This document shows, one piece after another, positions 1-10,018 of a stretch of DNA of 46,933 nucleotides. The DNA lies in the NCBI GenBank assembly GCA_949289345.1, contig CASENS010000045.1, positions 1 through 46,933 of the forward strand, written 5' to 3'. The stretch is from an uncultured Bacteroides sp. GTDB lineage: Bacteria > Bacteroidota > Bacteroidia > Bacteroidales > Bacteroidaceae. How positions within the stretch are numbered: the stretch's first letter is position 1; every line of letters begins with the position of its first letter. The notes beneath the pieces were generated by a model that was not told the origin of the DNA, made no database searches, and saw nothing but the letters and a program-made list of their open reading frames with translations. The translations under genes were made by a program, and so were the position numbers.

Positions 1-496
1 ATATATTTATATATATAATGAATTTTATTTACATTAATAACGTGCTGGTGTGACTATGTGGCAAAAATAACTGTCACAACTGTCACACTGTCACACTTTG
101 CAAAGAAAATGCCCTGCGAGGGAAAAAAATCTTCTTCACCGGATGAAAAAAATCCCTCATGAGGAAAAAGTCATTTTTGTTGTGATTTATTGAAATTGAC
201 GATTGGGTGCGTTCTGTAATTGCTTGATTGATAGCAAACTAAAATGTTTTAAAAAGTTAAAATACGGTTTTTTCTTGTCTTCCCCCACCGCGTGGTGCTA
301 ACTTTGCCTCCGGCAATAGGGGGAAGATGGAAAAAAGTATGACAAAAATGGGGTGCGGGAAAAGACAGGAAACAGGGGGTAATTCGGGGAGATTATCCGG
401 CGTCGTGCCTGGACGGCACACGGATGAGGCAGATTCTTTTTTGGGGTGGGAAGCTGAATCAGTGTCATCCTGTGTGCTGTCCAAACAGCCGTTTTA
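1..496. other. Left-end intergenic region with short repeats, no supported gene
   Basis: No convincing coding region is seen. The stretch holds three near-tandem copies of CTGTCACA (71-78, 80-87, 88-95) and an imperfect hairpin with arms GAGGGA (118-123) and TCCCTC (153-158). A plus-strand TAACTTTG (299-306) matches the Bacteroides -7 box, with a weak TTG about 20 nt upstream, but no recognisable gene follows it. The region lies downstream of the arabinofuranosidase gene. Confidence 0.5.
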
Positions 497-2041
497 TCAC
501 ATCAGCTCCAGTGTCACGACGGACTTGGCCGGGAGCGTGACCTTCAGCACGCCCTTGCTGATGCGGGCTTCCTTGAAAGGAGCGGGCTTCACGACATCGG
601 GCCGCTCGAACGAGTTGTAGTCGGCAATGTTTGCGGAAGTCAGTATCTCGCCTTGGACTTGGCTTGCGCTAATGCCTGACAAGTTGATGCTGATTTCCTG
701 CTCGTTTTTCAAGTCCACGTTCGACAGCGAGATGTGCACTTTGCCTTCTTTGTCCTTGGATGCCGTGGCGCTGACGAGCGGCAACTGGCGACGGTCGCGC
801 ACACCGATGACTTCGCAGTCTATATCCAAGGGCAGGTAAGTGGCGTCCTGGTGCACCTTGTACATCTTGAAGATGTAGTAGGTGGGTGTCAGCACCATCT
901 TGTCGTCCTTGGTCAGAATCATGGATTGCAGCACGTTGACTATCTGGGCGATGTTGGCCATCTTCAGACGTTCGGTGTACTTGTGGAAGATGTCGAGCGA
1001 AAGGGATGCCACGAAGGCGTCGCGCAGGGTGTTCTGCTGGTAGAGGTGTCCGGGGATGGTGCCGGGTTCTTCGTCCCACCAGGTGCCCCATTCGTCCAGT
1101 ATGAGGGCCACGTTCTTCTGCGGGTCGAAGCCGTCCATGATGGCGATGTGGCGTTTCAGTACGTCTTCTATCTCGCGGCACTTGCCAAGTGTCCAGTAGT
1201 AGTCCTCGTCATCGAACTTGGTTGCCGCCCCCTTGCTGCCGCTCCATCCGGACACGGTGTAGTAGTGCAGGGAAAGGCCGTTCATCCGTCCGCCTACCCG
1301 GTCCATGAGCACCCGCGTCCAGTTGTAGTCGTAGTCGCTGGCTCCGCTGGCAATTTTGAACAGGCGGTTGCCGTCGTAATTGCGGCAATAGGTGGAGTAG
1401 CGTCGGTAGAGGTCGGAATAATATTCGGGGCGCATGCTTCCGCCGCATCCCCAGCTTTCGTTACCCACGCCCAGGTATTTCACCTTCCAGGCCTTGTCGC
1501 GTCCGTTCTGGCGGCGCAGGCGTGCCATGGGCGAATCGCCTTCGGAGGTCATGTACTCCACCCATTTGGCCAGTTCTTCCACCGTGCCGCTTCCCACGTT
1601 CCCGCTGATGTAAGGCTCGCAGCCCAGCATCTCGCAGAGGTTGAGGAACTCGTGTGTGCCGAAGCTGTTGTCCTCGATGGTGCCTCCCCAGTTGTTGTTC
1701 ACCATCTTGGGGCGTTGCTCCTTGGGGCCGATGCCGTCCATCCAGTGGTACTCGTCGGCAAAGCATCCGCCCGGCCAGCGGAGGACGGGCACCTGCAAGT
1801 CCTTCAAGGCGTTGAACACGTCGGTGCGGTAGCCTTTGATGTTGGGGATGTCCGAGTCTTCGCCCACCCAAAGTCCGCCATAGATACACGTGCCCAGGTG
1901 TTCGGCAAACTGGCCGTAGATTTCCTTGGGGATAATCTGCTTGCCTTGGTCGCCGTGGACGGTGATGGTCGCGCTTTTTTGCGCGGAGAGGGTCAGGCCG
2001 GTTGCCAGCATGAGACCGCTCATAAATAGTCTTGTTTTCAT
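497..2041 (-). CDS. abfA: Exported GH51 alpha-L-arabinofuranosidase
   Basis: Retaining glycoside hydrolase that releases terminal L-arabinofuranose from arabinan or arabinoxylan fragments. The 514-residue product starts with a signal peptide (about residues 1-20, ending LSA-Q), so it acts in the periplasm or outside the cell. The catalytic (beta/alpha)8 barrel shows the expected acid/base Glu195 in GNESWG and the nucleophile Glu317 in [10 protein letters not shown]-terminal beta-sandwich ends the protein at the usual length for the family. It is the last gene of the arabinose operon, 74 nt after araB, and a G+C-rich hairpin sits in that gap. It supplies the sugar that the rest of the operon consumes. 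The family call is firm; the exact polymer substrate is not visible. Confidence 0.93.
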   Translation of the reverse strand: MKTRLFMSGLMLATGLTLSAQKSATITVHGDQGKQIIPKEIYGQFAEHLGTCIYGGLWVGEDSDIPNIKGYRTDVFNALKDLQVPVLRWPGGCFADEYHWMDGIGPKEQRPKMVNNNWGGTIEDNSFGTHEFLNLCEMLGCEPYISGNVGSGTVEELAKWVEYMTSEGDSPMARLRRQNGRDKAWKVKYLGVGNESWGCGGSMRPEYYSDLYRRYSTYCRNYDGNRLFKIASGASDYDYNWTRVLMDRVGGRMNGLSLHYYTVSGWSGSKGAATKFDDEDYYWTLGKCREIEDVLKRHIAIMDGFDPQKNVALILDEWGTWWDEEPGTIPGHLYQQNTLRDAFVASLSLDIFHKYTERLKMANIAQIVNVLQSMILTKDDKMVLTPTYYIFKMYKVHQDATYLPLDIDCEVIGVRDRRQLPLVSATASKDKEGKVHISLSNVDLKNEQEISINLSGISASQVQGEILTSANIADYNSFERPDVVKPAPFKEARISKGVLKVTLPAKSVVTLELM

Positions 2042-2063
2042 GAGATTTTCTATTTAAATGATA

Positions 2064-2095
2064 AATTAGCCCCCTCCCTTTGGGGGAGGGGCTGC
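2064..2095. repeat. Short G+C-rich palindrome between araB and abfA
   Basis: CCCCTCCC and GGGAGGGG arms close over a short T-rich loop, flanked by AAATTAG and GCTGCCAAATTCCC. The same hairpin and flanks recur at 21166-21275, 37820-37865 and 38459-38545. Placed inside an operon, it may stabilise or attenuate the transcript. It belongs to a dispersed repeat family rather than being unique to this site. Confidence 0.7.
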
Positions 2096-2115
2096 CAAAT
2101 TCCCGTTTATCGCCT

Positions 2116-3708
2116 TTATTTCTTATGGCTGACCGCCGCTTGCTCAATGGGCAGGCAAGCTTTGTAATTCTCTATATAGGCGTCGAAGCCCGCCACTTCT
2201 TCCGCAGTAGGAGTGATTTCCATACCGGTGTTGCCGGCAAATACCTGCTTGTCCAGGAAGTCGGCCAAAGAGCGGTTTTCCGTGTTGTTCACCAGATAGG
2301 CACCCAACAACGCCATGCCCCAAGGCCCGCCTTCACCGGCCGTTTCCATCACAGAGATGGGAGAGTTGAGCGCGGCCGCCAGTACCCGCTGTCCTACGCC
2401 TTTCGTCCTGAACAGTCCGCCGTGCCCGGTGATGCGGTCCACCTTGATTTTCTCTTCCTTGAAAAGGATGTCGTTACCCAGCTTGAGCACGCCTACCGAG
2501 GCATACAGATGGGCGCGCATGAAGTTGGCGAGGCTGAATTTGTCGCTGACGGAGCGTACGAACAGGGGGCGTCCTTCGGCCAGTCCGGTCACAGGCTCGC
2601 CGGAGAAATAGTTGTAGGAGATGAGTCCTCCGCAATCCGCCTGCCCGGTCAGCGCGTGGTTGTAGAGTTTGCCGTATAGCTCGTCCATGTTCACGGGGAC
2701 GCCCAGCAATTCCTGGTACTCCTTGAAGAGGTTGACCCACGCGTTGAGGTCGGAAGTGCAGTTGTTGCAATGCACCATGGCTACGAGGCTTCCGTCCGGA
2801 GTGGTCACCATATCTATCATTTCGTAAGGGCGCGAAAGGTCTTTCTCCAGTACAATCATGGAGAAAGAGGAAGTGCCTGCCGACACATTGCCCGTGCGTT
2901 GCTTCACGGCGTTGGTGGCCACCATGCCTGTGCCGGCGTCTCCTTCGGGCGGGCAGAAGGGGATGCCTGCCTTCAAGTGGCCGGACACGTCGAGGCGTTT
3001 GGCGCCTTCCGGCGTAAGGAAGCCTGCGTTGACGCCCGCCAGCAAAACCTTGGGCAGGATGTCCGCCAGTTTCCAGCCATATCCGCGGCCGTCAATGAGC
3101 GCGTTGAACTTTGCGACCATGTCGGCCGAATAATTCTTGGTGGCGGGGTCGATGGGAAGCATGCCCGAAGCGTCGCCGATGCCCAGCACGCGCTCACCGG
3201 TCAGCTGCCAATGGATGAAGCCGGCAAGGGTGGTGAGAAAGTCGATGTCGCGCACGTGCTCCTCGTTGTCAAGGATGGCCTGGTACAGGTGTGAGATGCT
3301 CCAGCGCAAAGGAATGTTGTAGACAAACAGTTCGGACAAAGCCGCGGCGGCTTTTGCCGTGTTGGTGTTGCGCCATGTGCGGAAAGGCACGAGGATTTCT
3401 TCGTCCTTGTTGAAGGCCATGTAGCCGTGCATCATGGCGCTGACGCCGATGGCGGCCAAGGTCTCGATTTCGATGTCATATTGTGCCCTGACGTTCTTGC
3501 GGAGGTCGGCGTAGCAGTCTTGCAGGCCATACCAGATGGCTTCCACGCTATACGTCCACAACCCGTCCACCAGCTGGTTCTCCCAGCTGTGGCTGCCTTG
3601 GGCGATGGGCTTGTTCTCTTGGTCTATCAGGACAGCCTTGATGCGGGTAGAGCCGAATTCGATGCCCAGTATCGCCTTGCCCGCTTCGATGGTTTCTTTC
3701 GCGTTCAT
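2116..3708 (-). CDS. araB: L-ribulokinase (FGGY family)
   Basis: Phosphorylates L-ribulose to L-ribulose 5-phosphate, the second step of arabinose catabolism. The start chosen is the ATG giving MNAKETIEAG, 13 codons inside the longest frame, because the upstream extension is low-complexity and the FGGY fold begins just after it. N-terminal ATPase motif GIEFGSTRIKAVLID (about residues 13-27) and the GNVSAGTSSFS phosphate-binding segment are visible; length 530 residues fits the family. It lies between araA and abfA on the same strand. Some FGGY kinases act on xylulose instead; the neighbours araA and araD make ribulose the likely substrate. Confidence 0.9.
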   Translation of the reverse strand: MNAKETIEAGKAILGIEFGSTRIKAVLIDQENKPIAQGSHSWENQLVDGLWTYSVEAIWYGLQDCYADLRKNVRAQYDIEIETLAAIGVSAMMHGYMAFNKDEEILVPFRTWRNTNTAKAAAALSELFVYNIPLRWSISHLYQAILDNEEHVRDIDFLTTLAGFIHWQLTGERVLGIGDASGMLPIDPATKNYSADMVAKFNALIDGRGYGWKLADILPKVLLAGVNAGFLTPEGAKRLDVSGHLKAGIPFCPPEGDAGTGMVATNAVKQRTGNVSAGTSSFSMIVLEKDLSRPYEMIDMVTTPDGSLVAMVHCNNCTSDLNAWVNLFKEYQELLGVPVNMDELYGKLYNHALTGQADCGGLISYNYFSGEPVTGLAEGRPLFVRSVSDKFSLANFMRAHLYASVGVLKLGNDILFKEEKIKVDRITGHGGLFRTKGVGQRVLAAALNSPISVMETAGEGGPWGMALLGAYLVNNTENRSLADFLDKQVFAGNTGMEITPTAEEVAGFDAYIENYKACLPIEQAAVSHKK

Positions 3709-3810
3709 AGTAATGCATGTTAATGGGTGATGTGGATACAGAGGCATGAAGACACACCGGACGTGGAAACATTCCGTGTCTCTGCGCCTCTGTATCCGGT
3801 AAAAATCCGT

Positions 3811-5340
3811 TTAGCAAAGCGCCTTGTTCAGCATGTAGTACACCTCGTTCATGCGGAGTTCCTTCTTGAAGCCGCTGATGTCGGTGTCCTTATTGATGTG
3901 CACCATCTCAATGCCCGCTATTTCGGCATAGTCCTCCCAATATTCGGCCGTCAGGTCGTAGGAGAAGCAGGAGTGGTGCGTGCCGCCTGCCAATATCCAG
4001 GCGCCCGCTCCTACCTCGAAGTTGGGTTGCGGTATCCACAGGGCGCTGGCAACGGGGAGCTTGGGCAGCGGTTTCGGCTCGACGCACTTCACATCGTTCA
4101 CAATGAGACGGAAGCGGTTGCCGAGGTCTACTACTGTGGCCGTGCAGCCCGTGCCTACTTTGGAGGTGAACACTAAGCGTGCCGTCTGGCTCTTACGGAT
4201 GCCGATGCCCAGGAAGTGTACCTCCAGACGGGGTTTCTTGGCTGCGATGAGCGGACAAACCTCCAGCATGTGGGCCTGCAGGATGGCGCTGTTGGCACCG
4301 TCGAAGTTCAGCGTATAGTCTTCCAGGAAGGAGCAGCCGCCCGTCAGGCCTTGGTTCATCACCCACACCATGCGGTAGAGGGCGGCGGACTTCCAGTCGC
4401 CCTCGGCGCCGAAGCCGTAGCCTTCGGCCATCAGACGCTGGCTGGCCAGGCCGGGTATCTGGTCGAAGTGGCTGCCGTCCGTCTGGCCGAGGTCGTCGAA
4501 GTTGGTGGTGAAGCCTTTGGCGCCTTTCGCCTTCAGGATGGCACGCAAAGCCAGTTCGGCCTTGGCGGAGTTCCAAACCTTCTGATAAGCTTCGGTAGAC
4601 TTGTCTTCCAGTTCCTTGTCGTGGTCGTATTCCTGGAAGTAGGTGGCCACAAGGGCGTCTACATCAGCGTCCTTCACCTGTGCGTGGTATTCCATCAGCT
4701 CGCTGGCGGGGCAATAGTCTACGTGGTAGCCCATGCGCACTTCGGCTTCTACCTTGTCGCCGTCGGTCACGGCCACGTTGTTCATCTGGTCGCCGAAACG
4801 GATGATGAGCATGTCTTGCGAGTCGGCCCATGCGGCGCAGACGCGCATCCACACACCAATCTTGCGTTGTGTCTCCTCGTCCTTCCAGTAGCCTACCACT
4901 ACTTTGCGGCGGATGCGCATGCGGGTGCAGATGTGGCCGAACTCACGGTCGCCGTGTGCCGACTGGTTGAGGTTCATGAAGTCCATGTCCATGGTGTCCC
5001 AAGGAATTTCCTTGTTATACTGCGTGTGCAGGTGCAACAAAGGCTTCTTCAGCTGTTGCAGGCCGTGTATCCACATCTTGGCGGGCGAGAAAGTGTGCAT
5101 CCAGGTGATGATGCCGATGCACTTCTCGTCGTTGTTGGCGGCCTTCATCACGGCTTCCACTTCCTTGCTGGAGTTGGCGGTGCCTTTATAAACCACCTTT
5201 ACGGGCAGACGGCCGGAGTCGTTCAGACCTTTTACCATTTCGTTGCTGTGCGCGTCTACTGCTATTACCGCGTCACCGCCATAGAGGAGCTGTGCTCCGG
5301 TGATGAACCATACTTCATACTGTGAAAATGCTTGTTCCAT
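3811..5340 (-). CDS. araA: L-arabinose isomerase
   Basis: Converts L-arabinose to L-ribulose in the cytoplasm using Mn2+. The 509-residue protein has the family's metal-binding segments: MAEGYGFGAEGDWK, LEDYTLNFD, AHMLEVCP and GGTHHSCFSYDL. Length matches the usual 500 residues. It is separated from araD upstream by about 350 nt that contain a long palindromic repeat, so it may have its own transcript end, and it is followed after about 100 nt by araB. Assignment is firm. Confidence 0.96.
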   Translation of the reverse strand: MEQAFSQYEVWFITGAQLLYGGDAVIAVDAHSNEMVKGLNDSGRLPVKVVYKGTANSSKEVEAVMKAANNDEKCIGIITWMHTFSPAKMWIHGLQQLKKPLLHLHTQYNKEIPWDTMDMDFMNLNQSAHGDREFGHICTRMRIRRKVVVGYWKDEETQRKIGVWMRVCAAWADSQDMLIIRFGDQMNNVAVTDGDKVEAEVRMGYHVDYCPASELMEYHAQVKDADVDALVATYFQEYDHDKELEDKSTEAYQKVWNSAKAELALRAILKAKGAKGFTTNFDDLGQTDGSHFDQIPGLASQRLMAEGYGFGAEGDWKSAALYRMVWVMNQGLTGGCSFLEDYTLNFDGANSAILQAHMLEVCPLIAAKKPRLEVHFLGIGIRKSQTARLVFTSKVGTGCTATVVDLGNRFRLIVNDVKCVEPKPLPKLPVASALWIPQPNFEVGAGAWILAGGTHHSCFSYDLTAEYWEDYAEIAGIEMVHINKDTDISGFKKELRMNEVYYMLNKALC

Positions 5341-5446
5341 AGTCTTTAAATGTTTTTATTGTTAATAATCAGGTTGATGTTGTCTTTTTCTTAATTTGAT
5401 ATGACAAATGGGAATTTATGTGTGTAACTGGAAATGGCTGGAAAAA

Positions 5447-5637
5447 CTCTCCTCCTTTCGGAAGGAGGAGTACCCGAAGGGGGAGGTGGTAGGATAAATA
5501 TGCCGCGTAAGCGACTCCTATCTATATAATGTAAGTAGGTCGAACCATTCTTATCCTACCACCCCGCCCGGTGGGCACCTACCCCCTCCTTGCTCCCCCG
5601 TTATCGGGGGAAAGCAACCTCCCAGGAGGAGGGGAGT
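5447..5637 (+). repeat. Long interspersed palindromic element, copy A
   Basis: G+C-rich outer arms enclose an inner inverted repeat (GGTGGTAGGATAA near 5485 against TTATCCTACCACC near 5550) and a conserved core containing ATGCCGCGTAAGCGACT, TATATAA and AGGTCGAACCATTCTT. Two further copies lie at 27974-28114 (reverse orientation) and 32088-32253 (same orientation). No open reading frame fits it. It resembles a non-autonomous mobile element or a structured REP/BIME-like repeat; no terminal site duplication was proven. Confidence 0.8.
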
Positions 5638-5658
5638 TGATAACCATTTCTTTATTAA

Positions 5659-5675
5659 AGCGCACTCCGTGCGCT
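5659..5675 (-). terminator. Hairpin just downstream of araD
   Basis: A perfect 7-bp stem AGCGCAC/GTGCGCT with a 3-nt loop lies 14 nt past the araD stop. On the transcribed strand it is followed by TTTAATAAAG, a weak U-tract. It could be a partial terminator or a processing site separating araD from the distal araA-araB-abfA genes. Confidence 0.4.
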
Positions 5676-5689
5676 AAATTATCATTCGC

Positions 5690-6382
5690 TCACTTCTTCG
5701 CCTGTCCGTAGTAAGCGTTCGGCCCGTGCTTGCGGCTGAAGTGTTTCTCGATGAGCAAGGGGTTCATGGTGAGGCCGGGGTTTACGCTGTAGGCCACGAA
5801 TGCCATCTTGGCCACTTGCTCCATGACGACGGCGTTATGCACGGCGTCGTGCGCGTCCTTGCCCCAGGCGAAGGGACCGTGGTTCTTCACCAGCACGCCG
5901 GGCGTGTGCACGGGGTTCAGTCCCTCGAAGCGGCGTACGATGACGTTGCCCGTCTCCAGTTCGTAGGCGCCCTTCACCTCGGCTTCGGTCATGTCCGCCG
6001 TGCAGGGTATGTCGTTGTGGAAATAGTCGGCGTGTGTGGTGCCGATGTTGGGGATGTCGCGTCCCGCCTGCGCCCAGGCCGTGGCGTAAGTGGAATGTGT
6101 ATGCACCACACCACCTATTTCGGGGAATGCCTTGTAGAGCACCACGTGTGTGGGCGTGTCCGATGAAGGGCGCAATGTGCCTTCCACCACCTTTCCGTCA
6201 AGGTCTACCACGACCATGTCGCTGGCTTTCATCTCGTCATAACTTACACCGCTGGGCTTGATGACCACGAGGCCGCTTCTGCGGTCGATGGCGGATACGT
6301 TTCCCCAGGTGAAGATGACCAGCCCGTGCTTCACCAAGTCGAGGTTGGCACGGAATACTTTTTCTTTCAGTTCTTCTAACAT
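5690..6382 (-). CDS. araD: L-ribulose-5-phosphate 4-epimerase
   Basis: Class II aldolase-family epimerase that turns L-ribulose 5-phosphate into D-xylulose 5-phosphate, feeding the pentose phosphate pathway. The 230-residue protein shows the Zn-binding [10 protein letters not shown] segment (about residues 95-104), GTTHADYF, and the [13 protein letters not shown] segment with the third His. It is 18 nt from araR on one side. Length and motifs fit AraD rather than fuculose aldolase, and the operon supports this. Confidence 0.94.
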   Translation of the reverse strand: MLEELKEKVFRANLDLVKHGLVIFTWGNVSAIDRRSGLVVIKPSGVSYDEMKASDMVVVDLDGKVVEGTLRPSSDTPTHVVLYKAFPEIGGVVHTHSTYATAWAQAGRDIPNIGTTHADYFHNDIPCTADMTEAEVKGAYELETGNVIVRRFEGLNPVHTPGVLVKNHGPFAWGKDAHDAVHNAVVMEQVAKMAFVAYSVNPGLTMNPLLIEKHFSRKHGPNAYYGQAKK

Positions 6383-6400
6383 AATGTCTTTATACCTTAT

Positions 6401-7078
6401 TTATATTTTAAACTTCGGCGCTTTCCGATAAGCGTTTTCGTTGAATTGATACAGGGCCGCGCCCCGTTTGGATCCTGTCTTGTCTATCTTACCGGTCTTT
6501 TCGATGTAGTTCATATCGGCCACCCGCTTGCGGAAATTCCGCTTGTCCAGCGTTTCGCCATAGATGACTTCGTAGAGGTTCTGCAGCTGCGACAAGGTGA
6601 AGAGCCGGGGCAGGAGGTTGAAACCGATAGGCTCGGTGGCGGCTTTCTGACGCATCAACGCCCGTGCCTTCCGCACCATTTCCGTGTGGTCGAATATCAG
6701 CGGGGGCACTTCGTCAATGCTCACCCAGTAGGCGTTGTGACGGCGCACCAGGTCGTGGTCGTACTCGTCGATGTTAATCAGTGCGTAGTAGGCCACGGAG
6801 ATGACCCGTCCGCCTGGGTCGCGTCGCACGTCGCCAAACGCTCCCACCTGTTCCATGTACACCTGGTCCAGTCCGGTCAGTTCGGCCAATACCCGCTTGG
6901 CGGCATCATCCACACTTTCGCCTTCCTGCACGAACCCTCCCATCAAGGACCACTCGCCACGGGCAGGCTCAAAGTCGCGTTTGAGCAACAGCAGACTCAA
7001 CTCGCCCTCCAGAAAGCCGAAGATGATGCAGTCGATGCCGACGTAAAAACGGGGATTGGAACTGTAGTAACTGTTCAT
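6401..7078 (-). CDS. araR: AraR, Nudix-derived arabinose regulator
   Basis: Transcription regulator of the NrtR-like type: an N-terminal Nudix fold (about residues 10-145) used as an effector sensor and a C-terminal winged helix (about 150-225, FTLSQLQNLYEVIYGETLDKRNFRKRV region) for DNA binding. The Nudix box reads GGFVQEGESVDDAAKRVLAE and lacks the full REUxEE catalytic signature, as expected for a regulator that senses arabinose rather than hydrolysing nucleotides. A Nudix-type AraR is known in Bacteroides thetaiotaomicron in the same arabinose operon context. It sits between the symporter and araD and probably controls the whole operon. Confidence 0.9.
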   Translation of the reverse strand: MNSYYSSNPRFYVGIDCIIFGFLEGELSLLLLKRDFEPARGEWSLMGGFVQEGESVDDAAKRVLAELTGLDQVYMEQVGAFGDVRRDPGGRVISVAYYALINIDEYDHDLVRRHNAYWVSIDEVPPLIFDHTEMVRKARALMRQKAATEPIGFNLLPRLFTLSQLQNLYEVIYGETLDKRNFRKRVADMNYIEKTGKIDKTGSKRGAALYQFNENAYRKAPKFKI

Positions 7079-7096
7079 TGTGCGTAGTTTGGATTG

Positions 7097-8842
7097 TTAC
7101 CAGAAGTAAGCGTAGAACAACGCGCAGAGTACAATGACGCCCAGTGAGGCGACAATGTCCCATACACCCCAGCTCTCGCGGATGGATTTCTTATACTCCT
7201 TGGTGAAAGTGATGGCTGCCACCTGCTCGGCGGTGGGCTTCGGTGTGAAGGCCGAGATGATGAACATGGCGATGATGATGAATACCAGCAGCCATACTTC
7301 GAATATCAGCCAGTTAGTCTGCCAGAACCACGTGGTGCACTCCCAGAAGGCGCCGTCCATCGTGGCCTTGCCGGAGTTGGTCAGCACGTTGGTGAGCAGA
7401 CGCAGCATACCGATGAGGAAGCCGCCAATCAAGCCCCACTCACCGGCTTTCGGCGTGATGCGTTTGGAGAAGATACCCAAAGTGAACACGGCTACCATGG
7501 CGGGCGCTATCAGCGACTGGATGTCTTGCAGATAGGAATACAGGTTGCCCATGTTCATCATGATGGGCATCCATGCCAAACCAAGGATTACGACAACAAC
7601 CGTAGCGATACGTCCCACCAATACGTAGTGACTCTCGCTCATTCCTTTCTTCATCGGTTTATAGAAGTCTTCGGTGAACAGTGTGGCGCAACTGTTGAAG
7701 AATGCGGCCAACGAAGCCACCAGTGCGCAGATGAAACCAATGGTCACGATACCCTTCACACCGGCGGGCAGGATGTTCTTCACCATCATGGCAAAGGCTC
7801 CGTCCGTGTCGTGGGTGTTGGTGATGTCCATCACGATGCCGCTGCCTGTCTTCTGGGCAAGCGCGAAAGCTACCATACCGGGAATGAGAAACATGAACAC
7901 CGGCAATATCTTGAAGTAACCGGCGGCGATTGTACCCCGGCGGGCACGCTTCATGACCGCTTCGTTGCTCTCACCCTTTGTCTGCCCGAGCACACGTTGG
8001 ACGATGTGTTGGTCCGTACACCAATACCAGAAACCGATGATAGACGCCCCGAGGAATACTACGTAGCCGGGGAATTGCGGATACATGGGGTCGGCGGGGT
8101 CGGTGTGGAACATGTGCGTTGTGCCGTAGCCGTTATGAGCCTCGTTGCATACCGCCATCATTTGCGACCAGCCTTCGGAGATGCTTCCGTCGCCCAACAT
8201 GCTCAAGCCCAAGAACAGTACGAGGAATGAGCCGATGATAAGGATAGGTGTCTGGATGGCGGACAAGGTCATCACGCCCTTCATGCCTCCAAACACCGTA
8301 AACACGGCTGTAATAAGTATCAGGCCGATGGCGCCATACCAGAAAGGCAACCCCAGCAGGTATTCAAAGAAGATACCGCCCGTAAAAGCCGTCACCGACA
8401 CTTTGGTCAGCACGTAGGCAATCAAGGTGATGATGGAGAGCCAAGAACCCGTGCGTTGTGTATAACGGAACTTCAGGAAGTCGGGCATGGTGATGATTTT
8501 TCCCAACTTGTTATTCAATAGCTGATAGAAAGGGACGAACAGCCAGCCTAATATCAGAATCATCCATCCCTGCATTTCCCAGTGGGCCATTCCTACACCG
8601 TCTTTGGCGCCCGTGCCGGCCAGACCTACCAAGTGCTCCGAGCCGATATTGGCTGCAAAGATGGCCGCACCGATGATGTACCAAGGTTCGCCTTTGCCGA
8701 AAAGATAATCCTGACTGTCGGCACCCTTCATTTTCTCTTTGTCTTTCTTGATGGCGCGGTAAATGGCCAGCGCAATGGCTACGACACCCACGGCAAGCAC
8801 CGCCCAGTCCAGCCAGATAAATTCATTTGTGTTCCAATTCAT
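7097..8842 (-). CDS. Sodium/sugar symporter (SSS family), probable arabinose importer
   Basis: Inner-membrane protein of 581 residues with about 14 hydrophobic helices and the SSS-type segments GAAIFAANIGSEHLVGLAGTG (residues about 57-77) and GFWYWCTDQHIVQR (about 280). It would import the monosaccharide with Na+. Its place between galM and araR, 18 nt upstream of araR, points to L-arabinose as substrate, but substrate choice cannot be read from the sequence. The last helix ends directly at the C-terminus as in sodium/glucose cotransporters. Confidence 0.9.
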   Translation of the reverse strand: MNWNTNEFIWLDWAVLAVGVVAIALAIYRAIKKDKEKMKGADSQDYLFGKGEPWYIIGAAIFAANIGSEHLVGLAGTGAKDGVGMAHWEMQGWMILILGWLFVPFYQLLNNKLGKIITMPDFLKFRYTQRTGSWLSIITLIAYVLTKVSVTAFTGGIFFEYLLGLPFWYGAIGLILITAVFTVFGGMKGVMTLSAIQTPILIIGSFLVLFLGLSMLGDGSISEGWSQMMAVCNEAHNGYGTTHMFHTDPADPMYPQFPGYVVFLGASIIGFWYWCTDQHIVQRVLGQTKGESNEAVMKRARRGTIAAGYFKILPVFMFLIPGMVAFALAQKTGSGIVMDITNTHDTDGAFAMMVKNILPAGVKGIVTIGFICALVASLAAFFNSCATLFTEDFYKPMKKGMSESHYVLVGRIATVVVVILGLAWMPIMMNMGNLYSYLQDIQSLIAPAMVAVFTLGIFSKRITPKAGEWGLIGGFLIGMLRLLTNVLTNSGKATMDGAFWECTTWFWQTNWLIFEVWLLVFIIIAMFIISAFTPKPTAEQVAAITFTKEYKKSIRESWGVWDIVASLGVIVLCALFYAYFW

Positions 8843-8878
8843 GATAATATGTGTGTCCTATATGTTTATAAAATGAAA

Positions 8879-10018
8879 TTACTTTTCCACAGAGAATTTA
8901 AAGATGCATTCACTGTTGTAAGTCTGTCCCGGATCCAGTACAACTGATGGCCATTCGGGCTTATTGGGGCTGTCGGGATAGTGTTGTGTCTCCAGGCATA
9001 CGGAAGCGCGCTGGTTGTAGACAATGCCTTTCTTGCCTGTTACGGTGCCGTCCAGGAAGTTTCCGCTGTAAACTTGAATGCCCGGTTCATTGGTGTAGAC
9101 TTCGAGCACAATGCCTGTTGTGGGTGAAGTCAGGCGTGCGGCCACTTGCTTGATGTCGCCTTTCGTATTCAACACCCAGTTGTGGTCATATCCGTTGCCG
9201 TTTTTCAGCTGTACGAAGTCATACTTGTCGATGTCCTGTCCTACGGCCTTCGGAGAGTTGAAATCCATCGGAGTGTCTTTCACGGGGGCAATCTCGCCTG
9301 TGGTCATAAATGTGCTGTCCACGGGAGTGTAATAGTCTGCGTTCACATACAGGATGTGATCCGTGGCAGGCTGGGCGGGATTACCGGAAAGGTTGAAATA
9401 CGAATGGTTGGTCATGTTGATAATGGTCTTTTTGTCGGTCGTTGCGCTGTACTTGATGTCTATGGCGTTATCGTCCGTCAGCGTAAACAGGACCTTGGCA
9501 GTAACGTTGCCCGGGAAGTTCTGGTCACCGTCCGGAGAAACACGAGTCAGCTCCAAAGTCTTGCCGTCAATCTGATTTGCGCCGTACACTTGGTATTGCC
9601 AACCCTGCGGACCTCCGTGCAGGCAATGGCCGAAATTGTTTTGCGGCAATTGGATTGTTTCCCCATCCAGTTCGAAACGTCCCTGGTTGATGCGGTTGGC
9701 ATAGCGGCCGATGGAAGCGCCGAAGTCACTCGGCACATTGATGTAGTCGGCTATGCTGTCAAAGCCTAATACGACGTCCTGCATGGTGCCGTTTTTGTCC
9801 GGAACCATGATGGATACGATGCGTCCGCCGAAGTTTGTGATGCAGACTTCCATGCCCGACTGGTTTTTCAGCGTGTACAGGCCGGTGGCTTCTCCGTTGA
9901 CGGTAGTTTGGAAATTTTGTGGATTTAAGCCCGATTGTGTCAATACTGCGTCAGGCTTGGACGCACAGGAAGCCAGCATAAGTGTGGCAATACCTGCAAG
10001 AAAAATGTGATTTTTCAT
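8879..10018 (-). CDS. galM: Aldose 1-epimerase (mutarotase) lipoprotein
   Basis: Interconverts alpha and beta anomers of aldoses so that imported or released sugar matches the downstream enzymes. I place the start at the ATG giving MKNHIFLAGIATLMLASCAS, because this forms a lipoprotein signal peptide with lipobox LASC (Cys20); the 18-codon extension upstream has no such feature. The mature domain shows the mutarotase segments GRYANRI, HCLHGGPQGW (His) and NMTNHSYFNLSG (His), and near the end NQRASVCLETQHYPD with the catalytic Glu. It is the first gene of the arabinose operon, 36 nt before the symporter. Confidence 0.92.
   Translation of the reverse strand: MKNHIFLAGIATLMLASCASKPDAVLTQSGLNPQNFQTTVNGEATGLYTLKNQSGMEVCITNFGGRIVSIMVPDKNGTMQDVVLGFDSIADYINVPSDFGASIGRYANRINQGRFELDGETIQLPQNNFGHCLHGGPQGWQYQVYGANQIDGKTLELTRVSPDGDQNFPGNVTAKVLFTLTDDNAIDIKYSATTDKKTIINMTNHSYFNLSGNPAQPATDHILYVNADYYTPVDSTFMTTGEIAPVKDTPMDFNSPKAVGQDIDKYDFVQLKNGNGYDHNWVLNTKGDIKQVAARLTSPTTGIVLEVYTNEPGIQVYSGNFLDGTVTGKKGIVYNQRASVCLETQHYPDSPNKPEWPSVVLDPGQTYNSECIFKFSVEK

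Noticed and set aside
327-620. Plus-strand open frame of 97 codons after a -7-like TAACTTTG box
   Set aside because: It runs into the antisense of the arabinofuranosidase gene, has no family resemblance, and the -33 match is weak. The overlapped gene is certain, so this is most likely chance.
734-2029. Long plus-strand frame opposite the arabinofuranosidase gene (431 codons), and a similar one opposite araA (4216-5325)
   Set aside because: Both are mirror frames of G+C-rich coding sequence with unusual amino-acid composition (Val/His/Gly-rich) and no recognisable domain.
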